Shown here piece by piece: positions 43,015-55,500 of a stretch of 64,000 nt of DNA. The position numbers and the translations under genes are program-made. This stretch comes from Thozetella sp. PMI_491 (Eukaryota; Ascomycota; Sordariomycetes; Chaetosphaeriales; Chaetosphaeriaceae). Below the pieces are notes generated by a model. It was not told where the DNA came from. It saw nothing but the letters and a program-made list of their open reading frames with translations, and did not search any database. Every line of letters starts with the position of its first letter. Position 1 is the stretch's first letter. The stretch spans positions 308,298 through 372,297 of the forward strand of contig MU270082.1 in assembly GCA_021432635.1 (NCBI GenBank), given 5' to 3'.

Positions 43015-45348
43015 TAGTTGCTGGCATGCATATCCCTTTTCCACCAGGCGTATGTCTTGGGTTTAGTTTGTTCTGTTCTGTTGGTATATATATCCCGGTA
43101 CTTAGTCTCGAGAGCAAATCAAAAGAACTCGGCTTGATATACTACCAAAGTAGGCGCGCAGAGCCAAGCCGACCGGGGCCGGGGCCCGGGACGGCTTGTC
43201 TAGGTAGTGTGCGTGCCTAGTGTATAGCACTGTAGTATTTCAGATTCAGCGTCCGCACGTTGGCATGTAGAAATATTTCGGGAGTGGGGCATACCAGGAT
43301 GAAGACAGTACAAACAATCTCGGCATACGGTGATGGCTTTCCACCAGTGCACATTGGCCTTAACACCGCGTTAAGACGGAGCATCGGTACCCAAGTCCGC
43401 CAGACGCGTGGCAACCCCTAACAAGTATAATATAGAGGTGAATCGTGATAAAATATAACCTCATAATATAGAAGGATGTAGCTAGCATATGTCCTACATA
43501 GAAGGAGGTCCCTCTCATTGTAGGGAACCAAATGCGCGAACATATTATGGGACGAATTGGCGGGAGTCGTGTATATGGGTGTCTATAAGTTGGCTAACTA
43601 CCTAGATACCCAGTTCTGACAGACCCAGGAGCTGGCCACCCTCTCGAGGGCTATTGCGCGCGAGGCCGGATAGACTCCGTCTTCGAGATCAACTGCTCCA
43701 CCCACGACCAATACTTCATCAGCAGACATTGATCCAGCACCTGGATCCTTTTCTTACCCAGCTTGCCGCCTGTCATTCTTTAGAACATCAAGATCTCGGG
43801 AACGCTCTACCAAACAGCCACTCTAGAAGTCTCGCCACCTACGTATTGCTTGACCGGGTCGTTGCCGAAGGCAAGGAGTGCGTAAGAGATGTCAAGATTA
43901 TCTGTTAGCAAGATGATGACGAAGGTCACTCAGCCTGGTTGGTTGTTGCGAGGGACTACATATTGAACCCCTTCCAAGGAGACTGAAGAGCCCTTGATGA
44001 TAAGGATCTTGAATAAGCCCTTGGTTATCGTAGAGTGCGTTGACAGTGGTGCTGCGTAGTCTTGACGCTCTGCGGCAGGAAAGTCCGTTCGGTATCTGTC
44101 GGCGTCGTGATTTTTGGCAGGTGGATGTCAAAATGCTAACCCTCGCCCTCAAGTCCTAGCGGTGTCGATCAAATCTCTTGGACTGGGCCTATCATCGGTT
44201 TCTCCTGGCTCCTGACGCTGATAGCTCCTTGATCTAAACCTTCTGGTCTAGCAAGCTCTGCTCCTTCTGAGTGGTATATGCCAATCTCCGAAACGAAACA
44301 AAGATAGCTGTCTGTTGTCGAATCAATAGTAACTAACCGCCAGACCTCCCATACCGAGAACCCATACTTCTGGCAAACGATCCCATGGCCCCTACAAATA
44401 TTCATAAGGAGCCATCCGGCGTAAGTAAGCGCCTCGGTGCCACACCCAAGCGCAAACAGGATGGAACATAGCCGGATCAAAAACGGGCGGAGTTCTATTT
44501 AGAAAATAGTTGATCGGTATCCCTGGTCATAGAACCTAGAAACCGGAGCAACTCGTATGCTGTAGCAACGAAGACTGAGAATATCGCACTGCTGTAGAAC
44601 TATAGACCAACGACGTGGACAGAGGCCGGGACGGGGAGGCAAAGGATCTCCGCGAACATGAGAGCACGTGTTTAAATAATCATAAACTGCGGTAGTGGTG
44701 GTGGATAGCGGTCTTCTTTCCCACGTTAATAGATAAGCAAAGTAGGCAGGAAATGTTGGCAAGGTGAAGTGAGCGAGTAAATTGCTCGCAATGTTACCAA
44801 GTACGATGGGCGCTACCTCATCAGAGTTGACTACATTCAGCGCAAGAGCATAATTGTTAAGGGCGTAGGTGGCAACAGCCCGAAGCTAGACATCCACACA
44901 CTGTCTGGAGCCCCACTATGCCCCACCCTCGAAAATATTTCCGTAGATGCATAGGCGGACGCTGGAACCTGAACACTACTGTATGTAGATCGTGAACCAC
45001 AGATTGCCGGCAAGGAGCAACCCCGCAGTTCGGGACCCCTGTCAGTGCTCCAAACTTGACCCCCTCCCAACAGCCTCGGTTTAGCGAGCTGGGCGCTGCT
45101 GCTTGAACCACCTAGTCCAAGTTACCGGGCCGAGGAAGCTCAGCAACCTCGCGACCACAATCCGTATGAACGGAACCAAGCTCATTTCCCCATCACACGA
45201 AGCCTGGAGGGACTGAAGATAGCATGTTGTAGCAACACCTCAATTTTATCTTTAATTAGAGCCCCGTGTTGTCCTTTGGCTTCATTTCCCTCCCCCTTTC
45301 CCTCTCCCGCTTCTACGAAGTATACCGAGGTGATTAAGAGCTCTAAAC
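43015..45348. other. 2.3 kb AT-rich gene-poor region
   Basis: Noticeably more AT-rich than its surroundings, especially 43400-43620 and 44450-44760, with stops frequent in all frames. Fragments such as LATYVLLDRVVAEGKECVRD (43840-43900, +) resemble coding sequence, but no family could be assigned. It could be a decayed gene or a mutated repeat, for example after RIP, or simply intergenic DNA. Confidence 0.45.
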
Positions 45349-46624
45349 ATGGCTCACCAGCCGCCTCTCACCGGCCTCAAGGTCCTCGAGTTTGCCGGCC
45401 TTGCGCCAGGTTTGTCTAATGACCCGTGACTTGCAACCGCCGACACCGCATGACTAACCTCCTGCCGAAGGACCATTCGCCGGCCTACTGCTCGCTGACG
45501 CCGGCGCCAGTGTCCTCCGCATCGACCGGGCCGTGCCGGGGAAGACACACACTGTAGGAGCATCACCCCCCATCTCCGGGGACATGCTCACTCGGCACAA
45601 GAGCTCGATCGCGGTCGACCTGAAGAGCCCCGGAGGTATCGCCTTCATCAAGGAGCTCGCGCGGCACGCCGACATCGTCATTGACCCCTTCCGCCCTGGT
45701 GTGCTGGAGAAGCTTGGCCTGGGCCCTGATGTTCTCTGCGCCGCAAACCCCCGCTTGATATTCGGCCGCATGACTGGGTTCCGGCGCGATGGCAAGTACA
45801 AGGACATGGCCGGTCACGACATCAACTACCTGGCTGCGGCGGGCGTGCTGGATCTGCTAGGCCGGAAGGGCGAGAGGCCGACGCCGCCGTGGAACATCCT
45901 GGGCGACTTCGCCGGCGGCGGTGCGACGCTGTTTCAGGGCGTCTTGCTCGCCGTTATCGCGAGGGAACGCACTGGGAAAGGCCAGGTTGTTGAGGCCAAC
46001 ATGGTAGATGGCTCTTCCTACCTTGCAACCTACCCACGCTTCGCGCTCAAGACGCCATTTGGCGACCGAGGGCGCGGGGAAAACTTGCTAGACACCGGAT
46101 GTCCCTACTACGATACATACGAGACAAGGGACGGAAAGTACATGTCCGTCGGGGCGCTCGAGCCGCAGTTTTTTAAGGTTCTGATGCAAGGCCTGGGCCT
46201 CGCCGGGCAGGGGTGGGAGGAGCGGAGGCACGACTCGGAGTGCTGGCCCGAGCTGAGGAGGGTGATCGACGGAGCCTTCAAGGGGAAGACAAGGACGGAA
46301 TGGGAGGCCGTCTTCGACGGCACCGATGCTTGCTGTGTGCCGGTACTGAGCTATCACGAGATGGAAGGTAGCGCGGAAAGAGAGGGTGACCAACGGCCGC
46401 CTGTCACGCTACGAGATACGCCCCTATTCGCGGTCCGCCAGGATGCTTCCGATGTGAGCCATGGGCAGGGCGCAGGTGTTGAGGGCGGTGGATATGTCGG
46501 ATCGCCCCTTGCGGCCGGCGAAGGCGGCGAGGAGACGCTACAGCAGTGGTTCAAGTGGTCAAAAGGCAGAGAGTTTGATGTTCAACGTGGAGGGCTCGTA
46601 TGGACGGGGAAGTCGAAGCTTTAA
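45349..46624 (+). CDS. CoA-transferase family III (CaiB/BaiF), alpha-methylacyl-CoA racemase-like
   Basis: Predicted 404-residue enzyme. Exon 1 (45349-45409) reads MAHQPPLTGLKVLEFAGLAP. A 61-nt intron (GTTTGT, branch CTAAC, CGAAG) precedes exon 2 (45471-46624), which continues PFAGLLLADAGASVLRID. Family features are KSSIAVDLKSPGGI, DIVIDPFRPGVLEKLGL, NPRLIFGRMTGF, GHDINYLAAAGVLDLLGR and VVEANMVDGSSYLATY with the catalytic Asp. The pattern and the start LKVLEFAGLAPGPFAG match alpha-methylacyl-CoA racemase (AMACR), which epimerises 2-methyl-branched acyl-CoA esters before peroxisomal beta-oxidation. The C-terminus ends in KSKL; SKL is a canonical type 1 peroxisomal targeting signal, supporting that location. 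A different CoA-transferase specificity remains possible. Confidence 0.92.
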
Positions 46625-48907
46625 TAGGCAATTCTTGGCTTTCTTGACGCTGGGTGGCAGCGGGCACAACTGGACGCAGCCGCCTGGATTATCCCGGGTG
46701 CCATCTTGTGCATGCAGCTCTTTCAAGCCTCTCCCATCTCCTCGGCTCGAGAGAATGCGAGATTCCGGTAGACCGCTCGCTTTGCTAAACACGCGTGGCC
46801 CTATCTGTTGATCTACCGCTCTTCACTTCCACCCCAAACTTATAGTTTAAACGTCCCACTTCAACACGAATTTCTGCTCCCATCTAGTACGCGGGACTAG
46901 ACGGTGGCGACAGGAGGAAAGCGTCCCTATGCAGGCATGAGGGCCACGACCTGTGCCACCCGCCTTATTAGCATTTTTGCATGCGGCCCTCCATTTCGGC
47001 AATAAACGAAGGGACCGAGTACTTACACACCCTAGTAGGCGTGCCGGGTAGACCTGCACGATTGGGAAGGACTCGGCGGAGGGTTCGGTGGCGGCTTGGG
47101 GGTGGGAGGGTCGTCGCGCGCCTTTCCAGCCATGATATCTGCGTGATCTGCTCGCATGTTACCTCTGATGGGCATAGTTCGACTGTTGAACTCTTGGATC
47201 TGTTCAGAGGTGCGCATACCTAGTTCCGATTGCAGGAAGGAACAGAGGTGTCGGACTGGTGCTGTGGGAACCAGCCTCCGGGTTCTCTCGCTTGGGTTGC
47301 CCCCCAGGCTTATGTCTTCGGTCCTCTGCGAGAGAGGGTGCCTGGCTAACACGTGTAGGCGCTGCTTTTTCCAGAGATTACGCTGGCGCTTCCTTTCATT
47401 CCCGATAGCCTTCATTGCTTTCTCAGCCTTGGCAAGATGTTGCATTCGATCCCTCGAGGCCCCGGAGCTTCCCAGGCTTCTCAATGGAGAAAGGCTGCCG
47501 TGCCTCGTCCTTTTTTTTTCTTCCCCCTCTGATATATCACACCCACCAAATGTATAGACTTCAGCCCTTTCAGGCTGACCGCACCCGGAGCCCGCGGTGG
47601 TCTTGGGGTGGCCGCGAGTAAGGGGCAGCATCGCACCCTGGTCGTGCATCCTGGCGTGGGGTGAGGCGCTAGGAAAAAGCAAAGGGAAGGTGACAAGAAC
47701 GCTGACCGCCACTGCTATCTCCCCAATCAGGGAGGAAGAAGACCCCCCGTTGGCTATCCTAGTTTCCCGGCGCTGCGGATGAGGTTAGAACGCCGGAACG
47801 CCTCCTGCTCTTTATCTCCAGCCAGGTCTCAGACACGCGAGGGGCTTCGACACCCTCGCCGTCTTTTTTCAGCTAGGGAGCTCCGACGCATGTTGAGGTA
47901 GACACGGGGATATTAGTCACTGCGAAATGCTGCGTCGTTCCCAATTTCAATAGCGCGGGCTTGCTCTACGCAGCGCAGGTTGGGCTGGTTTCTTTTTCGC
48001 GGCATCCTCCTGCCGGATGTCGGGGCGGTACTGTAAACCATGTCTCCGTGATTGGACTACATCCGCCCGGGGGGGTTTGAACCACGTCAATGTCAAGACG
48101 AATTCCCGACAGCCGGATGGAATGGGGGTTAGAAGATTCGGCGTTCTATCCGCCAAACAAAACGAGCACAGAAAAAAAAGAGAGAGAACAAGGAGACCGT
48201 CTCCTTCGCCAAGTCGACACAGATGCCGACTCTGCTGGAGCTTTTGTCTTCAGCTGCCCGCGCCATGGTGCTTGACTGTACCCAGGACTACAACCCATTT
48301 CTTCATTTTTAGGTTCGGACGAGAGTGTGGCCTGGGAAGCCTCACATGTATGTAACCGGCAGGGGCCATCAACTGTTGCCTGAAGCAGAGGTAGTTGAGT
48401 GCCCACGGTACTTTGGAAACCACGCTCGTTTGACAATACCTTGTGCATTGCAAGCCAGGGGGGAAGGGGTTGAATGCAACCATCATGTACATTGAATGCC
48501 TATGCGTCCTATCTAAGTTGCCGCTCGCCGAAAACGCCGTGGAAATGCAGAATGTCAAGGAGTATGGGGAGGGTTCGCTTCCCAGAGGCCGTTAGATCTC
48601 ATCATCAGGTCATGACATGAGGGCATGAATCCTTCCAGCGAAACCCAGTGCGCCTGCGGACTGAACAAATAATGTCCTTGAATACAGTCAAAAACGACCC
48701 AAAACGACCCAAGCTTCCGCCAACAAGAACAATAATCACACATTCTACTCGCCTATGTTTTCACCAAACTGGTGTCATCTTACAGGCTTTCCTCCTGGGC
48801 AGGAGAGCCGGGGCTCGAACTGGGCAGACCAAACTAGGGCGTATTACGGATGGTAGGCTGTATGACCCCTAGGTTCGAGCCGTGGGGCAAAGTCGTATCT
48901 GGAGCTT
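46625..48907. other. 2.3 kb intergenic region, one weak minus-strand frame
   Basis: A 226-codon open frame on the minus strand (47032-47712) contains a basic helix-like stretch (AIGNERKRQRNLWKKQR) and a Pro-rich end, but no family is recognised and it starts inside GC-rich sequence. It is not annotated as a gene. Convergent 3' ends of the flanking genes should be here. No tRNA could be folded, although GGTTCGAGCC-like words occur near 48870. Confidence 0.45.
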
Positions 48908-51078
48908 TCAGATCCCGACCACAGCGCCGCCCCATTTGTTGCGCAGCACGTTGGCCCATCGCGCGTAGAGGACGTCGGAGAGCTGCTTGTAGTGCTCCAT
49001 GCCCGGTGCAGGCTCACGGCCGGGCAGCTTCGACTCGAACGCTACCTTCTCCACCAATGAGCTGTCCGGTGCGATGCTGCTCTGGCGGCGGCGGTGGCTC
49101 TTGAGGTGTGGGTTGGCCTGGCTCATGAGTAGCTTCGTTGGGCTCTGGGGCTGCTGCTGCTCCCGGGCGGCCTGCTGGGCCAAGACCTGGCTCTTGATCA
49201 CGACCGTACCCTGCGGCGTGCCATCGCTTGGAAGCATCTTGGACGGCGTCTGCGCGTGGGTGCCGACGTTCCTTAGGAACGAATTATTGAGCCGTGAATC
49301 CTGCGACACGTTGGCTACGATGCCCTGCAGCATATGGTAGGCGCCTTCGGGGTCAACCGCGTCAAGCAGAGCAAGAGCTTCTGAGAGCTTCGCCAGGGCC
49401 TCCCGCTTAGCTGGGGCAGCCGTCTGCGCGTGCAGCTCGGCCAGCGTCGGCTCCAGTGCTTTGTTATACAGGCGCCGGCCTACCATGGCTTCTTTGCTGG
49501 TTGGCTCGACTGGGGCAGTGAAAGATGGCGGCCGGTTCTCGTCCGTGGTGGGGGTGTTGGCATCTGGAGAGGTACCGAACTGTCCAGACGTCGAGCTGTC
49601 GCTAGGGACCCGACGGAAGAGACGCATAGTGGAGCCCGAATTGCCGAACGACAAGTCGGGCTGGAGCGGCCGCTTGGGCACAAGTGAACCACGTGGAGAT
49701 CCCAAGGAGGTCCGCCGCACAGAACCCTGCTGAGAAGCGGACGGATGACGCCGGGTCGTCGCCTTGCGGACGGTTCCGGGAGTAGACGGCTGGAGGGGGC
49801 CGTCCTTCACATCCAACCTGCGCATGCCGTCCTCCACGGCCAGCACAGCGGAGGGCTTGCGGGACCGGATGACGGAGGTCTTCTTTGCCCGGGGCGGAGC
49901 AACCGAGCGCACCGTGTCGAACACCCAGTCGTCGGTATCGTCCTTGGGAGAAATGGTGTGAAGTGTCTCTTGATAGAAGACGGGGTGCTTCACCCGGCTC
50001 TGGTGGCTGGCATCCCACAAGTGCTTGCGCTCGATGAGCTCTTGTAAGGCCTCGACCTTGCCCGCATTCCGGATGAAGCGGTGTTTGAGTAGCTCCCTGG
50101 CACTCGGCCGCTGCTCCGCATCTTTGACGAGGCACTGGGACACGAAGTCCTTGAAGTCCCTGCTGAAACTGCCTTCGAGCGTCGGCGCAGGGAGCTTGGG
50201 GATCTGCAGAAGCACCTTCATGGGGTGTATGTCGGCGTGAGGGGGCTCGCCACATGCCATCTCAATGGCGGTGATGCCCAGAGACCAGATGTCGGCCCGG
50301 AAATCGTAGCCGGCCTGCTGGATAACCTCGGGGGCCATCCAGAATGGCGTGCCGACAAATGTGTTGCGCTGGGACTTGATGTTGGCGAGCTGGGCAGCGA
50401 CGCCAAAGTCGGCCAGCTTGACCATGCCGTTCTCAGACAGGAGGACGTTGGCTGCTTTAATGTCACGGTGTATTTTGCCTTCCGCGTGGAGGTACTCGAG
50501 GCCCCGGAGCAGCTCTCGGCAGATAATGGCAGTGTGGCCTTCGCTGAAATTGCCGGCTTTCAACTGTAGAGGTCGGGACGTCAGCGGAGACTACGACAAT
50601 ACCAGGGGGCAAGGTCCCGCGGGAAGAGAGAAAGGCTTACTAAGTCTAGACCTGAGCCGCCTCCCAGATACTCCATGACGATCCATAGCTTGTGGCCCCT
50701 GAGGAAGCTTGCCTTGTACTGAGTGACAAAGGAGCTAGCACATGTGCTCAACACTGTGATCTCCTGCTGGATCTCCTGTATGTCATCTTCACTGGATTCG
50801 AGGTCGATCTAGGGCGACTTGTCAGTTCGTCGTCGGGAGGTTGTGACGATGACGATTTTAATGGACGTGGGCGCCAGGCTTACATGCTTGATGGCAACGA
50901 TCTCGCCGGTGGCCTTTTCGATGGCCTTGTACACAACCCCGAAGCTACCACCTGCATTCGTAATTTATCAACATGTTGCCAGGTTGTGTGACGAGGTAAT
51001 GAGGTGAGATGACTTACGACCAAGCTCTTCCAGCACTTGGTAGTGGCTAGCGACATCCTCTGTCCGATCCCTCGCCAT
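48908..51078 (-). CDS. germinal-centre STE20-type kinase, Sid1/SepL-like
   Basis: Predicted 650-residue Ser/Thr kinase. Exons are 51018-51078, 50884-50951, 50641-50808 and 48908-50563, with consistent phases. The kinase domain begins [20 protein letters not shown], with the Lys in EIVAIKH. It continues [31 protein letters not shown], the catalytic loop [16 protein letters not shown] in [11 protein letters not shown] and the STE20 activation motif [18 protein letters not shown]. The C-terminal half is Ser/Thr/Pro-rich, then has a helical region ([19 protein letters not shown]) and [14 protein letters not shown], and ends [16 protein letters not shown]. These match fungal germinal-centre kinases acting in or next to the septation initiation network (Sid1/SepL, MST-1); which ortholog cannot be settled by eye. 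It is divergent from CYK3. Confidence 0.92.
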
Positions 51079-52540
51079 GTTGAGTGGTGGGTAGAGCAGA
51101 TGGCTAGAGCAGATTGAAGACTGATCCAGGCCGCCGGGCGCTCTTGAGACTCGGGGTGGGGAAGGCGAATGCCAGTGGCGCCCCGGTAGGTTGGGGTATG
51201 GCGGGCAAGATGGGTGAAGAGGGAGGCGCAAGAGAGAGAACGGGGATGCGGCGATGAGCTCGAGATGCCTTCCAGGCAATGGATCGGAGCAAGTTCAGCG
51301 CAGGGCAATGATGTCTGTGAACCCAACGGACTGGGAAAGCTGCAAGCTAAATTGCTCTGGTGCTTGGTGCAGCACTTTGTATTAAAGTGGGAGAGGGACT
51401 GGTTGCTGGGAGGCGGGCAGGAGCTCGGGCCCGGACTAGGGTGCGTTTGTTTACTCGGCTACCAGGGGCCTCTCTGGTGGCTGAATTGGGGGAGGAGCAT
51501 CAGTTAGCCTGCGTCTCGCAAGTCTCGTAATGGGTCGATGCAGCGAACGAGTTTTTGTCCGAAGATGGCGATCCTTTGCATTTTGGATGTATCTGATGAT
51601 GAGAAGAAAAATAAGAAACAGGAAAAAATTGGCTGAGCGGGAAGCAGTAATAGTCATGAGGAAAGCGCACACGTACAAAGCTTTGCAGCGCTGCATGCCA
51701 ATCGACCTTGTGTGCTTGCAGGTCTGTCTGGATGGGGACCTGCATGGCGGGCGTCTAACAATGGCAGACGACCTCGGGAGACCTTGTCCCAGGATATTCG
51801 TGTTAGATTCGACAGGGGTGCTTGTCTCAGTCCTTCCATGGGCAGTGCTACTGCAAAACCTGTGAAACCCCATCACCACAGGGAGATTGGAAATGAGTTT
51901 AAAACCAGATTCAGGCTCCTATTTCCCTAGTTGCGAAGGTTTTAAAAAAAAAATTGGCCACTACCTAAGGTAGCTATCGAATGTGATGCGCATTGTTGAT
52001 TGCTACAGCCCGAGTGCTCCTGCTCAACTCGACCTCAGCAGCGAATGAAGTCATGGCCGCTAACAGCCTTGGCTTTGGGGAAAGTATTGGCCAGGTACTC
52101 CTTCCCTGACACCCGTCGCAAGGTGGGGTGTGGGGCCGTGTCTTGTCCGTTGCCTCGCAACCAGAAGCTCGGGCCACCGCCTAAATTCTAGTGAAGGTGG
52201 GAGAAGCCGGCGGCCACCCAAGGTCCTTCGTCACATCTCAGTGATAGCTATTCCCCTCGGCCATTTTTTGCCCTTCCTCCTCTGCCAATTTGACCTGGTT
52301 CAATATCACCAGGTGTTATTGCTCCATCTGCCAACAACGACCAGTGTCAAGGCAGCCCACCTTGGCCAACACAGCGCTTCACCGCCCCCGGTACTTTGTA
52401 TGCCTCGCCTTTATTTACTTCGTGTTCTTCGCCGCCTCGCAAGATAAAAGAAGGAATCCACGCCAAGGACAGTCTCAATTTGAAGCGCTAAACGGCGCCC
52501 CAGCAAAACGAGACTGCATCCGCTGAACCAGCCCACCGCG
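51079..52540. promoter_or_regulatory. divergent regulatory region, GCK / CYK3
   Basis: 1.46 kb between divergent start codons, with no gene. A near-palindrome CTACCTAAGGTAG lies at 51961-51973. A 10-base A run at 51943-51952 and a pyrimidine-rich stretch near 52255-52440 precede the CYK3 start. Confidence 0.45.
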
Positions 52541-55500
52541 ATGGTCCTGGCACCACCGCCTCTTCCGACGCGGTTCCCGTGCTGGGTCCGAGCCGTCTAT
52601 TCTTGGGGAGGAGAGGTTTGTTGTGGCCCCTCGGCGCCCTGCGCCCGAAATCTGGGATTGCCACGGCCATGCTGACCCCTGAAGCAGTCAAAACGAGACC
52701 TTGGCTTCATTGAAGGTGATTTGATCGAGTGCCTCAACGCTGGAGACGGATCATGGTGGACCGGCCGTCTCTGGCGCGATCGGAGAGCGATTGGGCTCTT
52801 CCCTTCCAACTTTGTTGAGCTCTTACCAGACACCTTTCGTCCGACGAGCCGATCCACGAGCCCGCTGCCCGGCAGCAACACGCCTAGCCCCAAGAACACG
52901 CCCACCAAGTCGAAGACATTCCGGAAGCCCTTCGAGGCCTACGCGAAGGCGCCGCACTATACCACGGCTAAGATTCCCGAAAAGTACAAGGAGGGTACTC
53001 CAAGGTCAAGAGAGAACTCAGGGAATTCGTTCAATCTCCGCGACAGTATCGAGGCTGCCCCCTCGCCGCCGCAGTCCCGAGGCTACGGCTCGAGGGCAGT
53101 CTCGCCTAACCCCTACGCTCAACAGCCCTACCGGCCAAGCCTCGAGACTCCAGATTCGCCTCCTCCCCCTGCACCTCCTCCACATCGCCATGTCGTGCCC
53201 CGGCACGGGTCCAATGCCTCTCACGAGTCTCGAATGCCCGAGCACATTTCACGACAGAACTCGAACGCCTCCTACGACCCCCGGTTACAGCAGCATATTT
53301 CACGGCAGAACTCCAACGCCTCGTACGATCCTCGCCTTCAGCCTCACCTGTCACGGCAAAATTCTGATGTTCCGTACGACCCTCGTCCAAATGGCTATCA
53401 TACCCCGCGGATGCACTCCCCGGCTCCTCCTTCACCAGGCATCGAAGGCTTGACACCCTCACCCCTCCGGGAAGCGATGGACGACGTAATGGAGCAGCTG
53501 GATGCTCTGGGAATTGCCCCTCGGGAGACGGAGTCCCCAGAACCACCTCTTGACCCTTGGTCTCCCGAATCCTTCGATATGGTCCATCGTCGGTCAAAAC
53601 GGAAGAATGAGCCGCTGCGCCCGCAGACGTCTATGGGCATCGCTCACCAGCTAGAGGACGAGTACGAAGAACACAATGGAAACACGCTTTCATCACACAA
53701 CCAAGGCTTCAAGCCCTACAAGCGTTCGCCTGAGCCGAGCCCGTTGAGCACCTTTGTTGATCGGATGGAGACTCAATTACGAAGCAATGCGCCATCGCAG
53801 GCAAACTTCGGCGATTTTGAAGACGACTTCGGACCAACTCCGCCTCCCAAGAACCAGCATATGTACGATCGACCAAAATCGTCGATGGACGTGCGATCTC
53901 CCCCACCAGAGCAGCCCCGGCTGCGACACAAGAAATCTGCCTACGAGGTCGGACGACAGATGCTGGGACGAACCTTTACCACCAAGACGAATACAACCAA
54001 CAGCTCCTCGGCCACACAGAGCACGAATCGGAGTCTGATGAGCGGGGTGTCAGCCGGCGGGATCAGTGCTACGAGCGCTGGCAGCTTGGCGCGGAAGAAC
54101 CAAAGCAGAGCGCAGAGCGCAATGGGGATGCGGGATCTAGACATGGACCGGCCGGAAACGCCATTCACGGGCGTAACCTATCACAGCAGCCACGCGTCCG
54201 ATGTGCAGCGGCCGAAGTCCCAAGCAGGCTTCACCGACGACGCGCTCGGTGCGATAGGTGGCCTTGTCCAGCCGAAGGCGAAGAAGCAAAATTTCATCAA
54301 GCGGATCCTCGATTCAGCCCGCACGGGAGTAGCTAGCAGCCGAGGCAGCATTGCTACGTCTGGGGCTGGCTCGGTTCAGTCCTCGCCAATGTCCCGATCG
54401 GTGGGCACAGGCATCACTTCCATGTCCAACGGGTCGATGGGTGTCGTGCACGGGGGAGACGCCGCAAGAGAAATGGGGCTCGGGAAAGGCGTCGACTGGG
54501 TACAGGTTCGCCGGGACGTCAACCGGTCCAACTCACTGAGTCGCAACGAGCGTGCAGAGCGGCGAGACCGCTGTCAGATGCTAGACTACCCAGCGCTGGA
54601 CCCTGTCGATGAACTTTATGAGAGTATGGATGGGGACGAAGGGATCAATGGAATGCCGGTCGCAGAACCAACGAACTATGATGCGATCAACTGGAGCATG
54701 GTAGAGAAGAACACACGATTCATCACCAGTCTTCCGCCCTTGACGACTGCCATCACCCTTGCTACGACCTACGTATGCCGGCCCTACCGGAGCGACGTCC
54801 AGCGCCTGCGAGCCATCTTCGTCTGGGTTTCCGAGAAAATATGCTGGGAGGAAGACTTTGAAGGTGAAATCGATACCCGCCGCCTCATTCAGACGCGGCG
54901 TGGCTGCGCCGAGGAGTACGCAGTCCTGGTCCATGAGATGTGCACCGCCGTGGGTCTTCACTGTGAACTGGTCCGTGGCTACCTGAAGACGCCTGGCGAG
55001 GTCCCCGAGCACGGGATCCTGCCACGGTCGAACCACTGGTGGAACGCAGTCGTGGTCGATAACGAGTGGCGGATGATGGATTGCTGCTTGGCTAGCCCCT
55101 CCAATCCGAAGCGGGCCGAGTTCTCGACCCTGGGCAGCACTACCGCAGACCCTTGGTGGTTTCTCGCCCGGCCAACCGAGATCTGCTACACGCACATCCC
55201 GGAGCACCACGAGCAACAGCACATCTGTCCCCCGGTGGCGCACGAGATCCTTCTCAACCTTCCGGGCACCTGCCCTCCGTATTTCAGAAGCGGCCTCCAG
55301 ATGGTTGATTACAACACTTCGGTAACCCGGATCGAAGACCTCGAGATGGTCCATGTCAAGTTCCACGTCCCCCCCGACATCGAGATCGCAGCCGAAGTGG
55401 AGGCCCGGGCCTTCTCTCGGGACCCGGACGGCGACTACTTCGAGTCGGGCGAGGTGGTGAAGAAGCGAGCCCTGGCCCAGGCCGAGTGGTATGGTGGCGT

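Noticed and set aside
43430-43500. Imperfect hairpin in AT-rich DNA (ATAGAGGT / ACCTCATAAT)
   Set aside because: Short, mismatched and expected by chance in AT-rich sequence.
48780-48900. Possible tRNA suggested by GGTTCGAGCC near 48870 and a complementary GGCTCGAAC word near 48812
   Set aside because: Neither word pairs into a five-base T-stem and no acceptor or anticodon stem folds around them.
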